A DNA stretch of 64,000 nucleotides from Aquatica leii (GCA_035610365.1 CM069434.1:103280806-103344805), one strand, 5' to 3'; numbered from the stretch's first letter, positions 10,921 to 24,030 are shown. Translations and numbers: made by a program. The notes: generated by a model not told the origin, from the letters alone.

Positions 10921-10972
10921 GCCTCCGTGGCGCAATCGGCTAGCCCGTTCGGCTGTTAACCGAAAGGTTGGT
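10921..10972 (+). pseudogene. Truncated tRNA-Asn (anticodon GTT), 5' two-thirds
   Basis: The sequence GCCTCCGTGGCGCAATCGGC continues through a D arm, an anticodon arm TTCGGCTGTTAACCGAA with GTT in the loop, and AAGGTTGGT, matching the first 52 bases of a eukaryotic tRNA-Asn. It stops before the T arm and is fused directly to transposon sequence, so it cannot make a mature tRNA. Confidence 0.85.
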
Positions 10973-11799
10973 ATTTCAGAATTTATACTCTATGTCAATT
11001 AATTCCACCCAAGTATTAGAAAAATAGATATAATTACTTACTTTTGTTAAAAATCCACTGGAATTAGAATTAAAATAAAGACTTTGATTTTGTTGATCAC
11101 TTTAATATTTATATTATTTATAACGTCACTATTACGTTTCAGAAAAAAAAAGATGGCGCGTAACGGAATAATGTTACGCGTAACCGAAAAAAAAAATGAC
11201 GGTAAAAAATGTGACGCGTAAAATATGACGGTAATTTTTTTTCCAACGCCGATAAAGAAGTTTCACTTCAAAAAAAAATGGTCTAAACTAAATTAATAGT
11301 TAACAAACTTAAATATCACTAAAATTAAGAAATATATTTTTACAGGTAAATCAGGTTTAATCAGGTAAATACTAAAATCTAATTTTTTAATTTGAAATAA
11401 TTTCTTGTAACACATAAAATTGCATGCGTTTAAGTGTATAGGGTTAATTCAAAAAATAAATAAAACCACTTACCATTGTAATACACAGAAAAATAATTTA
11501 AAACGTTCTTACTAGTACGCAGCTAAAACTAAACAAAGTGTGATCACTAACAATAAAAGAAAGTGTCATTGCCAAAAATAAATTTTTACAATTATTACTT
11601 ATTAATTAAAGTTTTATGATACATAACTGCCGATTCATTCAGGTCGCTGATTGTTTCAACAAATAACTTTTCCAATTACATGTAATTAGTGTAAATTCCA
11701 TAAAGTAGTGTTTTTCAAAAATTTTGTTTTGCAACCCAGAAATTTTTATTTTGAAAATTATTATAATATATAACATTTTAAGATAAATCTTTTAAATTT

Positions 11800-12095
11800 T
11801 CAAGTACCTACTTCATCTTCAATGTCGCTGAATATGAAAGCAGTTAACTCCGATACTAAAGTAGGTCCAAACTTGCAGGTTTTGAGTTCGTTTTGGTACA
11901 CACCCCTGGCATTAAGTGTGTTATAAATTTCTTGATCTGTATAATTAAAAAAATTATACTGTGATATTAACGTAAATTTAAGCATTTTACCGATAATTTT
12001 GCAATCTGCTGTATCAAGTTCTAAAATATTTTCTGAATTTCTGATTGAGTTTAGATACTCAACCCAATTTCTTTCAACCGTATTTGAAATGCTTT
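11800..12095 (-). pseudogene. Unrecognised exon-like frame, left-arm copy
   Basis: The frame is open for about 98 codons on the minus strand and contains ERNWVEYLNSIRNSENIL, DTADCKIIGKMLKFTLISQ and FGPTLVSELTAFIFSDIEDEV, then ends G-T-stop. The composition looks like real protein rather than random AT-rich translation, and the right arm keeps nearly the same residues. A 4-base difference (GTAGGTAC here, GTAC there) shifts the end, and here creates a possible splice donor AG|GTACTT. A splice-acceptor-like TTTCTTAG lies just upstream. I do not recognise the protein. Confidence 0.4.
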
Positions 12096-15000
12096 ATGCA
12101 TCTAAGAAATAATGGAACTACTAAAACAATAAAAAAATGTAAACGTTTTACTTACACTATCCAATTTAAATAATTTAATTAAGAAATAAATTTTTTAACT
12201 ATGACTCAAAAACTAACGTTCAAAAAATTCAAGTTATTTTTTAAAATTTAGTTTAAAAAGAAACAAATTCTTATAGCATTATCAAAGTTATTAAAAAAGA
12301 AATTTAACAAAAATCTTTAAGAGTTTTAAAAAATGTAAAACATTTTAAAGCTTACTTTTGTTTCCTGTTATTATAACTAATCAATGTAAAATTCTAAAAC
12401 CATCGTTCAAAAATATTTGTTTTTAGTTTGCATTTCACACTCAGTTTTCAACTTTAGTTTGAAAATTAATAAAACGTCAATGTTTTAAATAATTAGCAGA
12501 GTTTTTTAAAGAAATACAAATAACTTTAAAATGTTGCAGAAAGCAAAATATGTATGTAAAAATTGTGTGTGTTAAAGATTTTTATTAATGAATGTAAGAT
12601 TCCAAAAGCAATGTTCCTCATCATATCTACTTGTTTTAACTTATGTCAAATATTTTTCTACAATTGCTTATATATTTTTTAATATGAATCTTTACAGTGT
12701 TCAAAAATAAAGTATTGTAATACAGCAAATATTAATATTTGTTTCAAATTATTGATAATCGCTACATAATTATAGTGACAATTTAGGTAATAAAATCCTA
12801 ATTTTATTTTTGATAACGAGTAATTGTTCATGTAGAAAGCGAGTAAATAATGTTATGGTAATGATTATGTAATTATAGTGACAAATTCTAGAAATTAAGT
12901 AAAATTGTTGAAAAGTATTTTATGTAGTACATAAAAAGCACACAGTTTACGAGTAATACGAGTAATCTTAATTTGTAATATAAAAACTATTTATGTTGAG
13001 AAGCAGAAAGGAAAGTAAAAACAGAAAGGGTAAATATTGCACTCGGACATTATACTAAAATAATAATATCGTAAAAAAAAAATCATGTACCTTCTGTTAA
13101 CGATAACGTGTAATGTTACTTATATACAAAACAATTCTAGCATTTTGCACATTCTATTGCGCAAACAAATGGTATTTAAAGCTACATTTTATTTATAAGA
13201 AAGAAGAATACATATACAAAAATAATCAAAACAAAAAACTACACAACACAACAAAAACATTTATATAAGAATTGCAAGTTTTATTAAAAAAAAATCTACT
13301 CGTGCACATTTTAACACGAATGATTCACAAATTCACCTAAACCCACTTAACATTTTTTTCTCTACCACAAAAACAAGAAATGTTATTTTATTACTAAAGA
13401 CTTACGTACAAACAAACAACTAATTCAAATTGATGCAGATCAAAGATTAATTGTAAAACTAAACCGAATTATAATTGTATTTGTTCAAGCTGTATTGCAG
13501 CTACAGTTCTAAATTTTAAATATTGTTACTAATAAAAGTTTCCTTATAACAAAAATCTTTGACAATTACAAGTAATGCAAACTAAAAATTACAAAACGAA
13601 TAAGTAGTTAAATAAAACCAAAACTTCTTAAAATCGTTAATAACACTAGTATACTTTTCTTAACATATAAAAATATTAGTAAATGTATTAACTGTAGTTA
13701 ACGTCAAAACTAAACAACATTATTGAAACAATAAAGATTATTTGAGTAACATAATTTTGTATTTCATTTGTTAACAAAAATTTTGATGGACTCGTTAAAA
13801 CTTATTTTATATAAAACTTCTCTAAAAACACAATTTAACAAAGTTGTTGTAATATCAGCTAATTCAAAAACTACCCCTTGAATATTAATACACTTTAATC
13901 TAAGCTGGTGAAATAAAATTCCTAATAAGATCTGTATACGTTTCTATTACATTAATATTGCAAACTGTTTAAATCAGTCTGTAAATATTATAACGTTACA
14001 ATTACTTAAGATTACAAACAAAAAATGTTATTCGAAAATCGTATATATGTATATAGAAATAAACGTTTATAACAAGTTTAGAACACGTTGAAAGTCAGTG
14101 AATAAGTTGAAAGCTTATTTTACATCTCAACTAGACAATGTGGTTATTTTCACAATTTTATTGAAAACGTAGTATACAACTTAATTAGTAAATGGCAAAC
14201 CAAATGAAAATTTTAATCATTTTTGTAATAAACACGTGATTACTAACACATAAACTTTTAATCTAACGATTAACAGAAAAGAAAGAAAACATTTTTAACA
14301 AAATCTACTCTAAAAAGCAAAATTAAATAAGTGAATAAAAAACGTGTAAAATAGGAAATTTTCCTTATGCAAATTTCTTTTAGTTATAGTAATTACAGTC
14401 AATAACAATGTAATTAATGACTAAGGAAAGCCACAAACATATTTTTAACAAAAACTATATCAATTTTGTTTTAAACGATAATAATTAGATACTTTTATAT
14501 CATAATCTCAAGAAACAAATAAAAATTGTAAAATTGTTAAAAGTGCAATAGGAATTTACTGGAGTTATTAGAAGTAAAAGAAGAAAAAACTTTTGTCAAT
14601 GTTTATAATTACCTACTTATAAGTCATGCTGAAATAGAAAATTAAAAAACATTAAGAATACATTTATAACAAAAACTATTTAGCAATTTAGTTTTTCGTT
14701 CAAATGATTAAAATTAGATACTCTAATAGGTACTATAATCTCAAACAGTAAACAGATAAACTATTTTTTTTTAATGAACAAAAAAGCAATGCATGTTCAA
14801 ACTGTAAAAAAAAGTAAATGTTACAATGTTACAGCTACTAAAAACTTAAAACAAAATTAAAAAGAACAAGAAAAGACCACTACTTAAAGAATGTCTGTTC
14901 AAATAAAAATTGTTTTATATTTTATGGTGTTATTGTTTAATTAAAAATTTTAATCTTGGGTGTTTTTAAACGTGGTCTACGTTCTTCGTCAGATGATAAA

Positions 15001-16195
15001 TTACAATCACAAATATCTAGAAACATTTGAATGTAAATAAGATCCTATTTTTAATTTTGCCATTTGTTCAAAATTAAATAATTGTTTAAAATATTGTAAC
15101 TAAGAAGAAAAGAAAACGCTTTAGTTATATCTGACAATTTATTATATTATATTTTTTTCTGGTTTGACAGGTTTTAATAACATTAACATTTACTAAATTC
15201 ATTCAAATTGAATCTGTTTAATCACTAACCGATATCTAGTTTATTAATTTAGAATTTTGTATTGAGAAGCAAGTACGAGATATTCACGAACGAATAGACT
15301 TGTTTATAGTTTTAATTTTTGTACTAAGATTTTTTTTTGTATAATGTAAACCGTTAATTAAATATTATAACACGTTTTTACAATTTAAGAATTTTTAAAA
15401 TTAAAGTATTAGCTCTATGTGTACTTATACGTACCGTTTAATTTTCTTCATAAAGTTAATGTTACGAATAATTACTATTAAAATCAAACTTTATTAAAAA
15501 TAGAAAACAAAATTACAAAACCATTTCAATACGCAAAGCAAAACTGATATACACATTGTCACTTAATCTATTGTAAACAATTACGAATACATTCATTTAT
15601 AAATTTACAATGTACGTACGAGGTAAATCTATTAAATGTTACCTCTAGTTAGTAACAGTGTATTTAATAGTAAATAAATAAATCATTAAAATATATGCTG
15701 TAACGTTTAAGAAACATTTAGTGTTAGTTTAGATTATAAAAGATAGAGGATACGAAATAGAGCTACGCAAACCAAAGCAAATCGGTCTCTAATCGGCAGT
15801 GGCGGACAACTAAAAGCTATAACAGGATTACTTCTTTTAACTTCAATTATGAAAAATTTATTGTATACACCCACGGCTCTTGGAATGGCTATGTTACCTT
15901 TAATAATTTGTTTTAATATAAATTATTAGTTAACATAAAGTGTGAAACCGTCTTAGTAGTTATGTTTATGACGAATTGCTTTCTTATATTTATAAAATTT
16001 ACATACAACATAACAGGTACTTTTTATTTACTTTTGCAAGTTTTAGTCTAAATTTCTTTCTTCTGCTATTACTGTCACAATTAAAAACTATACGAACCAC
16101 AATTGCAGCAAATGCTAAATTACGTTCAAACAAGATTTATTTAAAATATGTATTTAAAACGAAATAGCGATACACAACTTATTGTGAACCAGAGC

Positions 16196-17314
16196 AATGG
16201 CAATCAGACACTATATGACGTGTAGTAAGTCCATTTCAAATTCTTATCTTCCATAATCTAAGAGTTTGACAATAATTAATTTAAATTACACTGAAGAGGT
16301 TTTACCAACTAAACATAATATTTATATAGCGAGAAATTTAACTATGTTCTTTCTTTTTGACTTACTTAGTATTTTAATTTAGAAACGCCGTTCCGTTTTA
16401 ATAATAAACATAAAATAACAGCACAATTAATTTAAAAATTATTACAGGCTGAAGCGTTTAAGGTTTGGTATGACTGATAACTTATTTAGCTGTTAAGTTT
16501 AAAAAATAGAAAAAACTAAACATTTATTTAATAGATCATATAATTAGATTCTGATTATAGTAATAAATCGTCTTAAAAAATTAAAATTGATCGATGTTAA
16601 AAAATATAATTGTCAAGGGTTTTAATGACCACAATAATATTAACTATTACTGACACAAAATAAGTAATTGGCAAAAATTAATTTAATGTTATAATTATAA
16701 GTTGCTCTAATTTTTATGTTTTCAACAAAACGACTTAATTGAAATTATTTTTAACGTTATTAACAGTTGTTAAACTTTTATAGTAAAGCTTATTATTAGA
16801 AATTCAACTGTACAATTAAAAAAAAAATAATAAAACAGTTTAAAATAAGAAATATCTTACACTGTTAGGTAATGTTTAAACAAAATTAGAGAATGAAATT
16901 GTGTTTTAATTCATTTATATTATAAAAAATTTGTATAAAGTTTTTACAAGTTTAACGATGACATGATAAATTCTCAAAAATCACGCTGGAACTGTATTCA
17001 TAGTGAATTATAAAACAATACAAATTTTAATTTATTGTTATTTGGTAGTGCAATTAAACTTAACTTTTTTAAATATTTTTCACTTGTGTTAATGTTATTC
17101 ACTCCACCTAAACTTCATCACTTTTCGGAGAATCAATTATTGTAATAACCTAACCACACTTAAAAGTTTTTGTGTTTTACATCTAAAAGATTGTATTAAA
17201 GTCAATAATTACGCTTAGGCTAATTATTATAAACCTGAGATTATATTAACATATAAGAAGTAAGGTTAGCTTATTACAAAAGAAGTGAGGTTAACTTATT
17301 ACAGAAAGAGTGAG
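16196..17314. other. Unique spacer between the inverted-repeat arms
   Basis: This 1.1 kb is AT-rich and single-copy relative to the arms, with no credible coding frame. Near its right edge (17256-17303) a unit of about 24 bases, (A)GAAGT(A/G)AGGTTA(G/A)CTTATTACA, occurs twice in tandem, directly before the right arm begins. Confidence 0.6.
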
Positions 17315-20300
17315 GCTCTGGTTCACAATAAGTTGTGTATCGCTATTTCGTTTTAAACACATATTTTAAATAAATCTTGTTTGAACGTAATTTAGCATTT
17401 GCTGCAATTGTGGTTCGTATAGTTTTTAATTGTGACAGTAATAGCAGAAGAAAGAAATTTAGACTAAAACTTGCAAAAGTAAATAAAAAGTACCTGTTAT
17501 GTTGTATGTAAATTTTATAAATATAAGAAAGCAATTCGTCATAAACATAACTACTAAGACGGTTTCACACTTTATGTTAACTAATAATTTATATTAAAAC
17601 AAATTATTAAAGGTAACATAGTCATTCCAAGAGCCGTGGGTGTATACAATAAATTTTTCATAATTGAAGTTAAAAGAAGTAATCCTGTTATAGCTTTTAG
17701 TTGTCCGCCACTGCCGATTAGAGACCGATTTGCTTTGGTTTGCGTAGCTCTATTTCGTATCCTCTATCTTTTATAATCTAAACTAACACTAAATGTTTCT
17801 TAAACGTTACAGCATATATTTTAATGATTTATTTATTTACTATTAAATACACTGTTACTAACTAGAGGTAACATTTAATAGATTTACCTCGTACGTACAT
17901 TGTAAATTTATAAATGAATGTATTCGTAATTGTTTACAATAGATTAAGTGACAATGTGTATATCAGTTTTGCTTTGCGTATTGAAATGGTTTTGTAATTT
18001 TGTTTTCTATTTTTAATAAAGTTTGATTTTAATAGTAATTATTCGTAACATTAACTTTAGGAAGAAAATTAAACGGTACGTATAAGTACACATAGAGCTA
18101 ATACTTTAATTTTAAAAATTCTTAAATTGTAAAAACGTGTTATAATATTTAATTAACGGTTTACATTATACAAAAAAAATCTTAGTACAAAAATTGAAAC
18201 TATAAACAAGTCTATTCGTTCGTGAATATCTCGTACTTGCTTCTCAATACAAAATTCTAAATTAATAAACTAGATATCGGTTAGTGATTAAACAGATTCA
18301 ATTTGAATGAATTTAGTAAATGTTAATGTTATTAAAACCTGTCAAACCAGAAAAAAATATAATATAATAAATTGTCAGATATAACTAAAGCGTTTTCTTT
18401 TCTTCTTAGTTACAATATTTTAAACAATTATTTAATTTTGAACAAATGGCAAAATTAAAAATAGGATCTTATTTACATTCAAATGTTTCTAGATATTTGT
18501 GATTGTAATTTATCATCTGACGAAGAACGTAGACCACGTTTAAAAAACACCCAAGATTAAAATTTTTAATTAAACAATAACACCATTAACTATAAAACAA
18601 TTTTTATTAGAACAGATATTCTTTAAGTAGTTTTCTTTTCTTGTTCTTTTAAATTTTGCTTTAAGTTTTTAGTAGCTGTAACATTGTAACATTTACTTTT
18701 TTTTACAGTTTGAACATGCATTGCTTTTTTGTTCATTAAAAAAAAATAGTTTATCTGTTTACTGTTTGAGATTATAGTACCTATTAGAGTATCTAATTTT
18801 AATCATTTGAACGAAAAACTAAATTGCTAAATAGTTTTTGTTATAAATGTATTCTTAATGTTTTTTAATTTTCTATTTCAGCATGACTTATAAGTAAGTA
18901 ATTATAAACATTGACAAAAGTTTTTTCTTCTTTTACTTCTAATAACTCCAGTAAATTCCTATTGCACTTTTAACAATTTTACAATTTTTATTTGTTTCTT
19001 GAGATTATGATATAAAAGTATCTAATTATTATCGTTTAAAACAAAATTGATATAGTTTTTGTTAAAAATATGTTTGTGGCTTTCCTTAGTCATTAATTAC
19101 ATTGTTATTGACTGTAATTACTATAACTAAAAGAAATTTGCATAAGGAAAATTTCCTATTTTACACGTTTTTTATTCACTTATTTAACTGTGGTGTTTAG
19201 AGTAGATTTTGTTAAAAATGTTTTCTTTCTTTTCTGTTAATCGTTAGATTAAAAGTTTATGTGTTAGTAATCACGTGTTTATTACAAAAATGATTAAAAT
19301 TTTCATTTGGTTTGCCATTTACTAACTAAGTTGTATACTACGTTTTCAATAAAATTGTGAAAATAACCGCATTGTCTAGTTGAGATGTAAAATAAGCTTT
19401 CAACTTATTCACTGACTTTCAACGTGTTCTAAACTTGTTATAAACGTTTATTTCTATATACATATATACGATTTTCGAATAACATTTTTTGTTTGTAATC
19501 TTAAGTAATTGTAACGTTATAATATTTACAGACTGATTTAAACAGTTTGCAATATTAATGTAATAGAAACGTATACAGATCTTATTAGGAATTTTATTTC
19601 ACCAGCTTAGATTAAAGTGTATTAATATTCAAGGGGTAGTTTTTGAATTAGCTGATATTACAACAACTTTGTTAAATTGTGTTTTTAGAGAAGTTTTATA
19701 TAAAATAAGTTTTAACGAGTCCATCAAAATTTTTGTTAACAAATGAAATACAAAATTATGTTACTCAAATAATCTTTATTGTTTCAATAATGTTGTTTAG
19801 TTTTGACGTTAACTACAGTTAATACATTTACTAATATTTTTATATGTTAAGAAAAGTATACTAGTGTTATTAACGATTTTAAGAAGTTTTGGTTTTATTT
19901 AACTACTTATTCGTTTTGTAATTTTTAGTTTGCATTACTTGTAATTGTCAAAGATTTTTTGTTATAAGGAAACTTTTATTAGTAACAATATTTAAAATTT
20001 AGAACTGTAGCTGCAATACAGCTTGAACAAATACAATTATAATTCGGTTTAGTTTTACAATTAATCTTTGATCTGCATCAATTTGAATTAGTTGTTTGTT
20101 TGTACGTAAGTCTTTAGTAATAAAATAACATTTCTTGTTTTTGTGGTAGAGAAAAAAATGTTAATTGGGTTTAGGTGAATTTGTGAATCATTCGTGTTAA
20201 AATGTGCACGAGTAGATTTTTTTAAATAAAACTTGCAATTCTTATATAAATGTTTTTGTTGTGTTGTGTAGTTTTTTGTTTTGATTATTTTTGTATATGT

Positions 20301-21415
20301 ATTCTTCTTTCTTATAAATAAAATGTAGCTTTAAATACCATTTGTTTGCGCAATAGAATGTGCAAAATGCTAGAATTGTTTTGTATATAAGTAATATTAC
20401 ACGTTATCGTTAACAGAAGGTACATGATTTTTTTTTACGATATTATTATTTTAGTATAATGTCCGAGTGCAATATTTACCATTTCTGTTTTTTCTTTCCT
20501 TTCTGCTTCTCAACATAAATAGTTTTTATATTACAAATTAAGATTACTCGTATTACTCGTAAACTGTGTGCTTTTTATGTACTACATAAAATACTTTTCA
20601 ACAATTTTACTTAATTTCTAGAATTTGTCACTATAATTACATAATCATTACCATAACGTTATTTACTCGCTTTCTACATGAACAATTACTCGTTATCAAA
20701 AATAAAATTAGGTTTTTATTACCTAACTTGTCACTATAATTATGTAGCGATTATCAATAATTTGAAACAAATATTAATATTTGCTGTATTACAATACTTT
20801 ATTTTTGAACACTGTAAAGATTCATATTAAAAAATATATAAGCAATTGTAGAAAAATATTTGACATATGTTAAAACAAGTAGATATGATGAGGAACATTG
20901 CTTTTGGAATCTTACATTCATTAATAAAAATCTTTAACACACACAATTTTTACATACATATTTTGCTTTCTGCAACATTTTAAAGTTATTTGTATTTCTT
21001 TAAAAAACTCTGCTAATTATTTAAAACATTGACGTTTTATTAATTTTCAAACTAAAGTTGAAAACTGAGTGTGAAATGCAAACTAAAAACAAATATTTTT
21101 GAACGATGGTTTTAGAATTTTACATTGATTAGTTATAATAACAGGAAACAAAAGTAAGCTTTAAAATGTTTTACATTTTTTAAAACTCTTAAAGATTTTT
21201 GTTAAATTTCTTTTTTAATAACTTTGATAATGCTATAAGAATTTGTTTCTTTTTAAACTAAATTTTAAAAAATAACTTGAATTTTTTGAACGTTAGTTTT
21301 TGAATCATAGTTAAAAAATTTATTTCTTACTTAAATTATTTAAATTGGATAGTGTAAGTAAAACGTTTACATTTTTTTATTGTTTTAGTAGTTCCATTAT
21401 TTCTTAGATGCATAA

Positions 21416-21727
21416 AGCATTTCAAATACGGATGAAAGAAATTGGGTTGAGTATCTAAACTCAATCAGAAATTCAGAAAATATTTTAGTACTTGATACAG
21501 CAGATTGCAAAATTATCGGTAAAATGCTTAAATTTACGTTAATATCACAGTATAATTTTTTTAATTATACAGATCAAGAAATTTATAACACACTTAATGC
21601 CAGGGGTGTGTACCAAAACGAACTCAAAACGTGCAAGTTTGGACCTACTTTAGTATCGGAGTTAACTGCTTTCATATTCAGCGACATTGAAGATGAAGTA
21701 CTTGAAAATTTAGAAGATTTATCTTAA
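21416..21727 (+). pseudogene. Unrecognised exon-like frame, right-arm copy
   Basis: This is the right-arm twin of the left-arm frame. It is open from 21416 and ends DIEDEVLENLEDLS-stop at 21727. A pyrimidine-rich TTTTTTATTGTTTTAG and TTCTTAG precede it. Two further exon-like pieces follow on the same strand: 21773-21872, between CTTCCAACAG and GTATGT, and 21977-22028, between GTTTTAG and GTAAGT. Together they suggest a captured or duplicated gene fragment. No start codon context or domain could be assigned; without transcripts the splice sites are only plausible. Confidence 0.4.
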
Positions 21728-21772
21728 AATGTTATTTATTATAATAATAATAATGTCTTTGGCTTCCAACAG

Positions 21773-21872
21773 AAAATTTTTGAATAACTACAACCTTATG
21801 GAAATTACACTAATTACATGTCATTGGAAAAGTTATTTGTTGAAACAATCAGCGACCTGAATGAATCGGCAG
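21773..21872 (+). other. Possible exon with splice-like borders, right arm
   Basis: It is bordered by CTTCCAACAG upstream and GGCAG|GTATGT downstream. The left-arm copy reads GGCAG|TTATGT, so the donor GT is lost there. No reading frame continues cleanly with the preceding exon-like frame; it could be untranslated or decayed. Confidence 0.3.
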
Positions 21873-22848
21873 GTATGTATCATAAAACTTTAATTCATAA
21901 GTAATAATTGTAAAAATTTATTTTTGGCAATGACACTTTCTTTTATTGTTAGCGATCACACTTTGTTTAGTTTTAGCTGCGTACTAGTAAGAACGTTTTA
22001 AATTAAAGTGTTTCTGTGTATTACAATGGTAAGTGGTTTATTTATTTTGCAAATTAATCCTATACGCTTAAACACATGCAATTTTATGCTCTACAAAAGA
22101 TTATTTTAAATTAAAAAAGTTGATTTTAGTATTTACCTGATTAAACGTTAGTTTAAAAATTTTTTTTTTAATTTCAGCGATTTTTTAATTTGTTAACTAT
22201 TAATTTAGTTTAGACCATTTCTTTTTTTTTAAATTAATTTCTAATGTTGTTGATTAAACCAACACCTCGTTTAAAAAGAAGCAGTTGATATATTCAAGTA
22301 ACATTAATTTTTCTTAAGAAATTGGTAGTTATTTTCTTAAATTTAATTTTTTTTTGCTAATTTGCATGCAGCAGTTTTTGTGCTATTTTTCTTATAATCA
22401 ACATTAACTTTTTAGAATTTTTTTTTAATAAGCGATTCTTTACAGAGTATTAAGAGTAAGAGAGAAAGAATATGAAAGTACCGACCACTAGAAAAGTCCA
22501 GATCAACCACAACACGACGGATGCTGTAAAAATGATATAATTAGATGCCGTGTGTATAGTTGCCGTGAATTATCAAGATCCAGATAAACCGTAATGACAT
22601 AGATGCTGTAGAAAAATGATATAATTATGCCATGAATGTTAATTTAATTTAAAAATAAAGTACAATAAATTTTACAAGTCTTTTGTTCAGTACCCGGGTT
22701 CAAATCCAGGTACACCCAAGCTTTTTTTAAATAAAAATATTTTCTTTCTCGCTCGAATCATGAGACTTTATGACGCATAAAAAGTTACCAGTTACGCGAT
22801 GACGCACGACGCAATCAAAATTACCAATTATGCGATGATGTAACAATG

Positions 22849-22951
22849 TAAGAGAGAGAAAAAAAATCGCTGTAAGAGAGAGAAAAAATGTGTGAGAGAA
22901 AAAAAAATGTGTGAGAGAGAAAAAAATTCATTGTGAGAGAGAGAAAAATAC
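22849..22951 (-). repeat. Subterminal GAGAGAG-type array, right arm
   Basis: This mirrors the left-arm array. Unit number and spacer lengths differ slightly from the left copy, for example an extra AATCGCTGTAAGAGAGAG unit, as expected for slippage after the arms separated. Confidence 0.6.
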
Positions 22952-22997
22952 TTTCACAAAAAACCCAGACAAAACAAACTTTCCCAAAAAAACCTTC

Positions 22998-23990
22998 ACG
23001 TACGTTTACGGCGAGGTCAGTAATGACGTCAAAAGTGGAGGGAAGGCTGCCAGGTTTCTACTAACATAAAAAGCATTTATACAGTTGTTTAAAACGTTAC
23101 TAATAAATAAAAAGGTTTTTGTTCTTAACTTTCTGTAGCTTTACAATAATTTTTTCAGGAAAAAAAGGATAAATTATAAGTCGTTATTTTACATCACGCT
23201 ACTAATAGATTCTCTTTATAGCAAACAAAGTTAAAAAAGAAAAAGAACTACGTATTAGTTTTTATAACCGAAAACGACAGTTATACATTAGAATTTAAAA
23301 AAACCTTATTTTGATATAACGGTTTCAATTACATGAAATAATTGTGTATTTAAATTTTAAATTAAATAAAAACACTGTATTATATAATTGCGCAGAACAT
23401 TTTTATTCATATCATTTTGTAGTAGGAAACTTTTTGATTAGTATCTTCCTTTTTCAAATCTACTTTTTGATTAAACTGTCACACACAATATAGATCTTCG
23501 CGTACCGACAGTTTGTGTAAGTAATTAAAACGTAATAAGCCAATTTGGGTCAAATATAACAAAGCTTTCGTATTTTCGAAAACAATTGTAATTAAAAACA
23601 GGATTAAATAACATTCACGAAACAAATTGTAATTTTAGGATTTAATCAGGTGATAATGTTGTCAATAATATTAAACAACAAATCGAAGCGTTTTACAACT
23701 GTGTTTTGTTAAAATTATTTGCCTAGTCATTTTCAACATACATGTTTAATATTGTTATTAAAAAAGTAAGATATAGACAAAAGTAGACGTTTTTTAGACT
23801 TATAAACTTCGCTTAAAATTTAACTATCTAAAAATAACTTATTTTACGTACTAAAACTTAAAAGCTCTGTGGTGAGATTATTTGTTGTCGCCGATTCAAC
23901 ATTGCTAACTGAAAATAAAAGTCTACTATATATGTAATATTACTTTAATAAAATGTTTCAAACCGTTTGCCTATAAATAACAGATTTCAC
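22998..23990. other. Flank between the giant repeat and piggyBac, no gene seen
   Basis: AT-rich DNA without a recognisable domain, repeat or RNA. Confidence 0.5.
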
Positions 23991-24030
23991 TTTAAAAAAA
24001 ATTGCCTATAGAAAAGAAGGGGGGAAGGGT

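Larger units (their letters stand above)
10624..11269 (+). mobile_element. Non-autonomous DNA transposon copy B, with a tRNA fragment inside
   Basis: It has the same start (AGGGCGTGTACTAGTG) and end (GAAGTTTCACTTC) as copy A and is also inserted in an A-run, with the empty site visible in the right arm near 22220. Most of its middle is replaced by tRNA-Asn-derived DNA (10786-10972). Downstream it rejoins the family sequence at ATTTCAGAATTTATACTC. Confidence 0.78.
8737..16195 (+). repeat. Left arm of giant inverted repeat
   Basis: This arm is the reverse complement of 17315-22997. Paired positions sum to about 33,510 over the inner several kilobases, for example 16195/17315 and 15976/17534. 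In one stretch of about 480 bases (near 12.8-13.3 kb against 20.25-20.73 kb) I count roughly seven differences by eye. The left arm is longer because it contains two related small transposons (about 1.0 and 0.65 kb) and about 90 bases of tRNA-like sequence missing from the right arm. The outer end starts with GAAGGTTTTT at 8737. I see no target-site duplication at the outer ends. Confidence 0.93.
17315..22997 (-). repeat. Right arm of giant inverted repeat
   Basis: This arm mirrors 8737-16195 but lacks the two left-arm transposon insertions, so it shows the empty target sites. It also lacks most of the tRNA-like block. Its outer end has about 20 bases (around 22960-22990) with no counterpart in the left arm, near GAAGGTTTTT. 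Small indels and substitutions are scattered throughout, so the arms have been diverging independently; it is not a perfect mirror as a recent assembly artefact would be. Confidence 0.93.

Noticed and set aside
10921-10972. Functional tRNA-Asn gene
   Set aside because: The T arm and 3' acceptor strand are missing.
15976-16167. A 63-codon frame repeated identically at 17343-17534 on the other strand
   Set aside because: Identity is explained by the inverted-repeat arms. The residues are low-complexity translation of AT-rich DNA with no domain.
16196-17314. Assembly hairpin artefact as the sole explanation for the inverted repeat
   Set aside because: The arms carry independent substitutions, indels and insertions and are joined by 1.1 kb of unique sequence, unlike a simple read-through inversion artefact.
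23990-24030. Left TTAA border of the piggyBac element
   Set aside because: A TTTAA occurs here, but the adjacent bases do not mirror the right end next to TTAA at 26302-26305.
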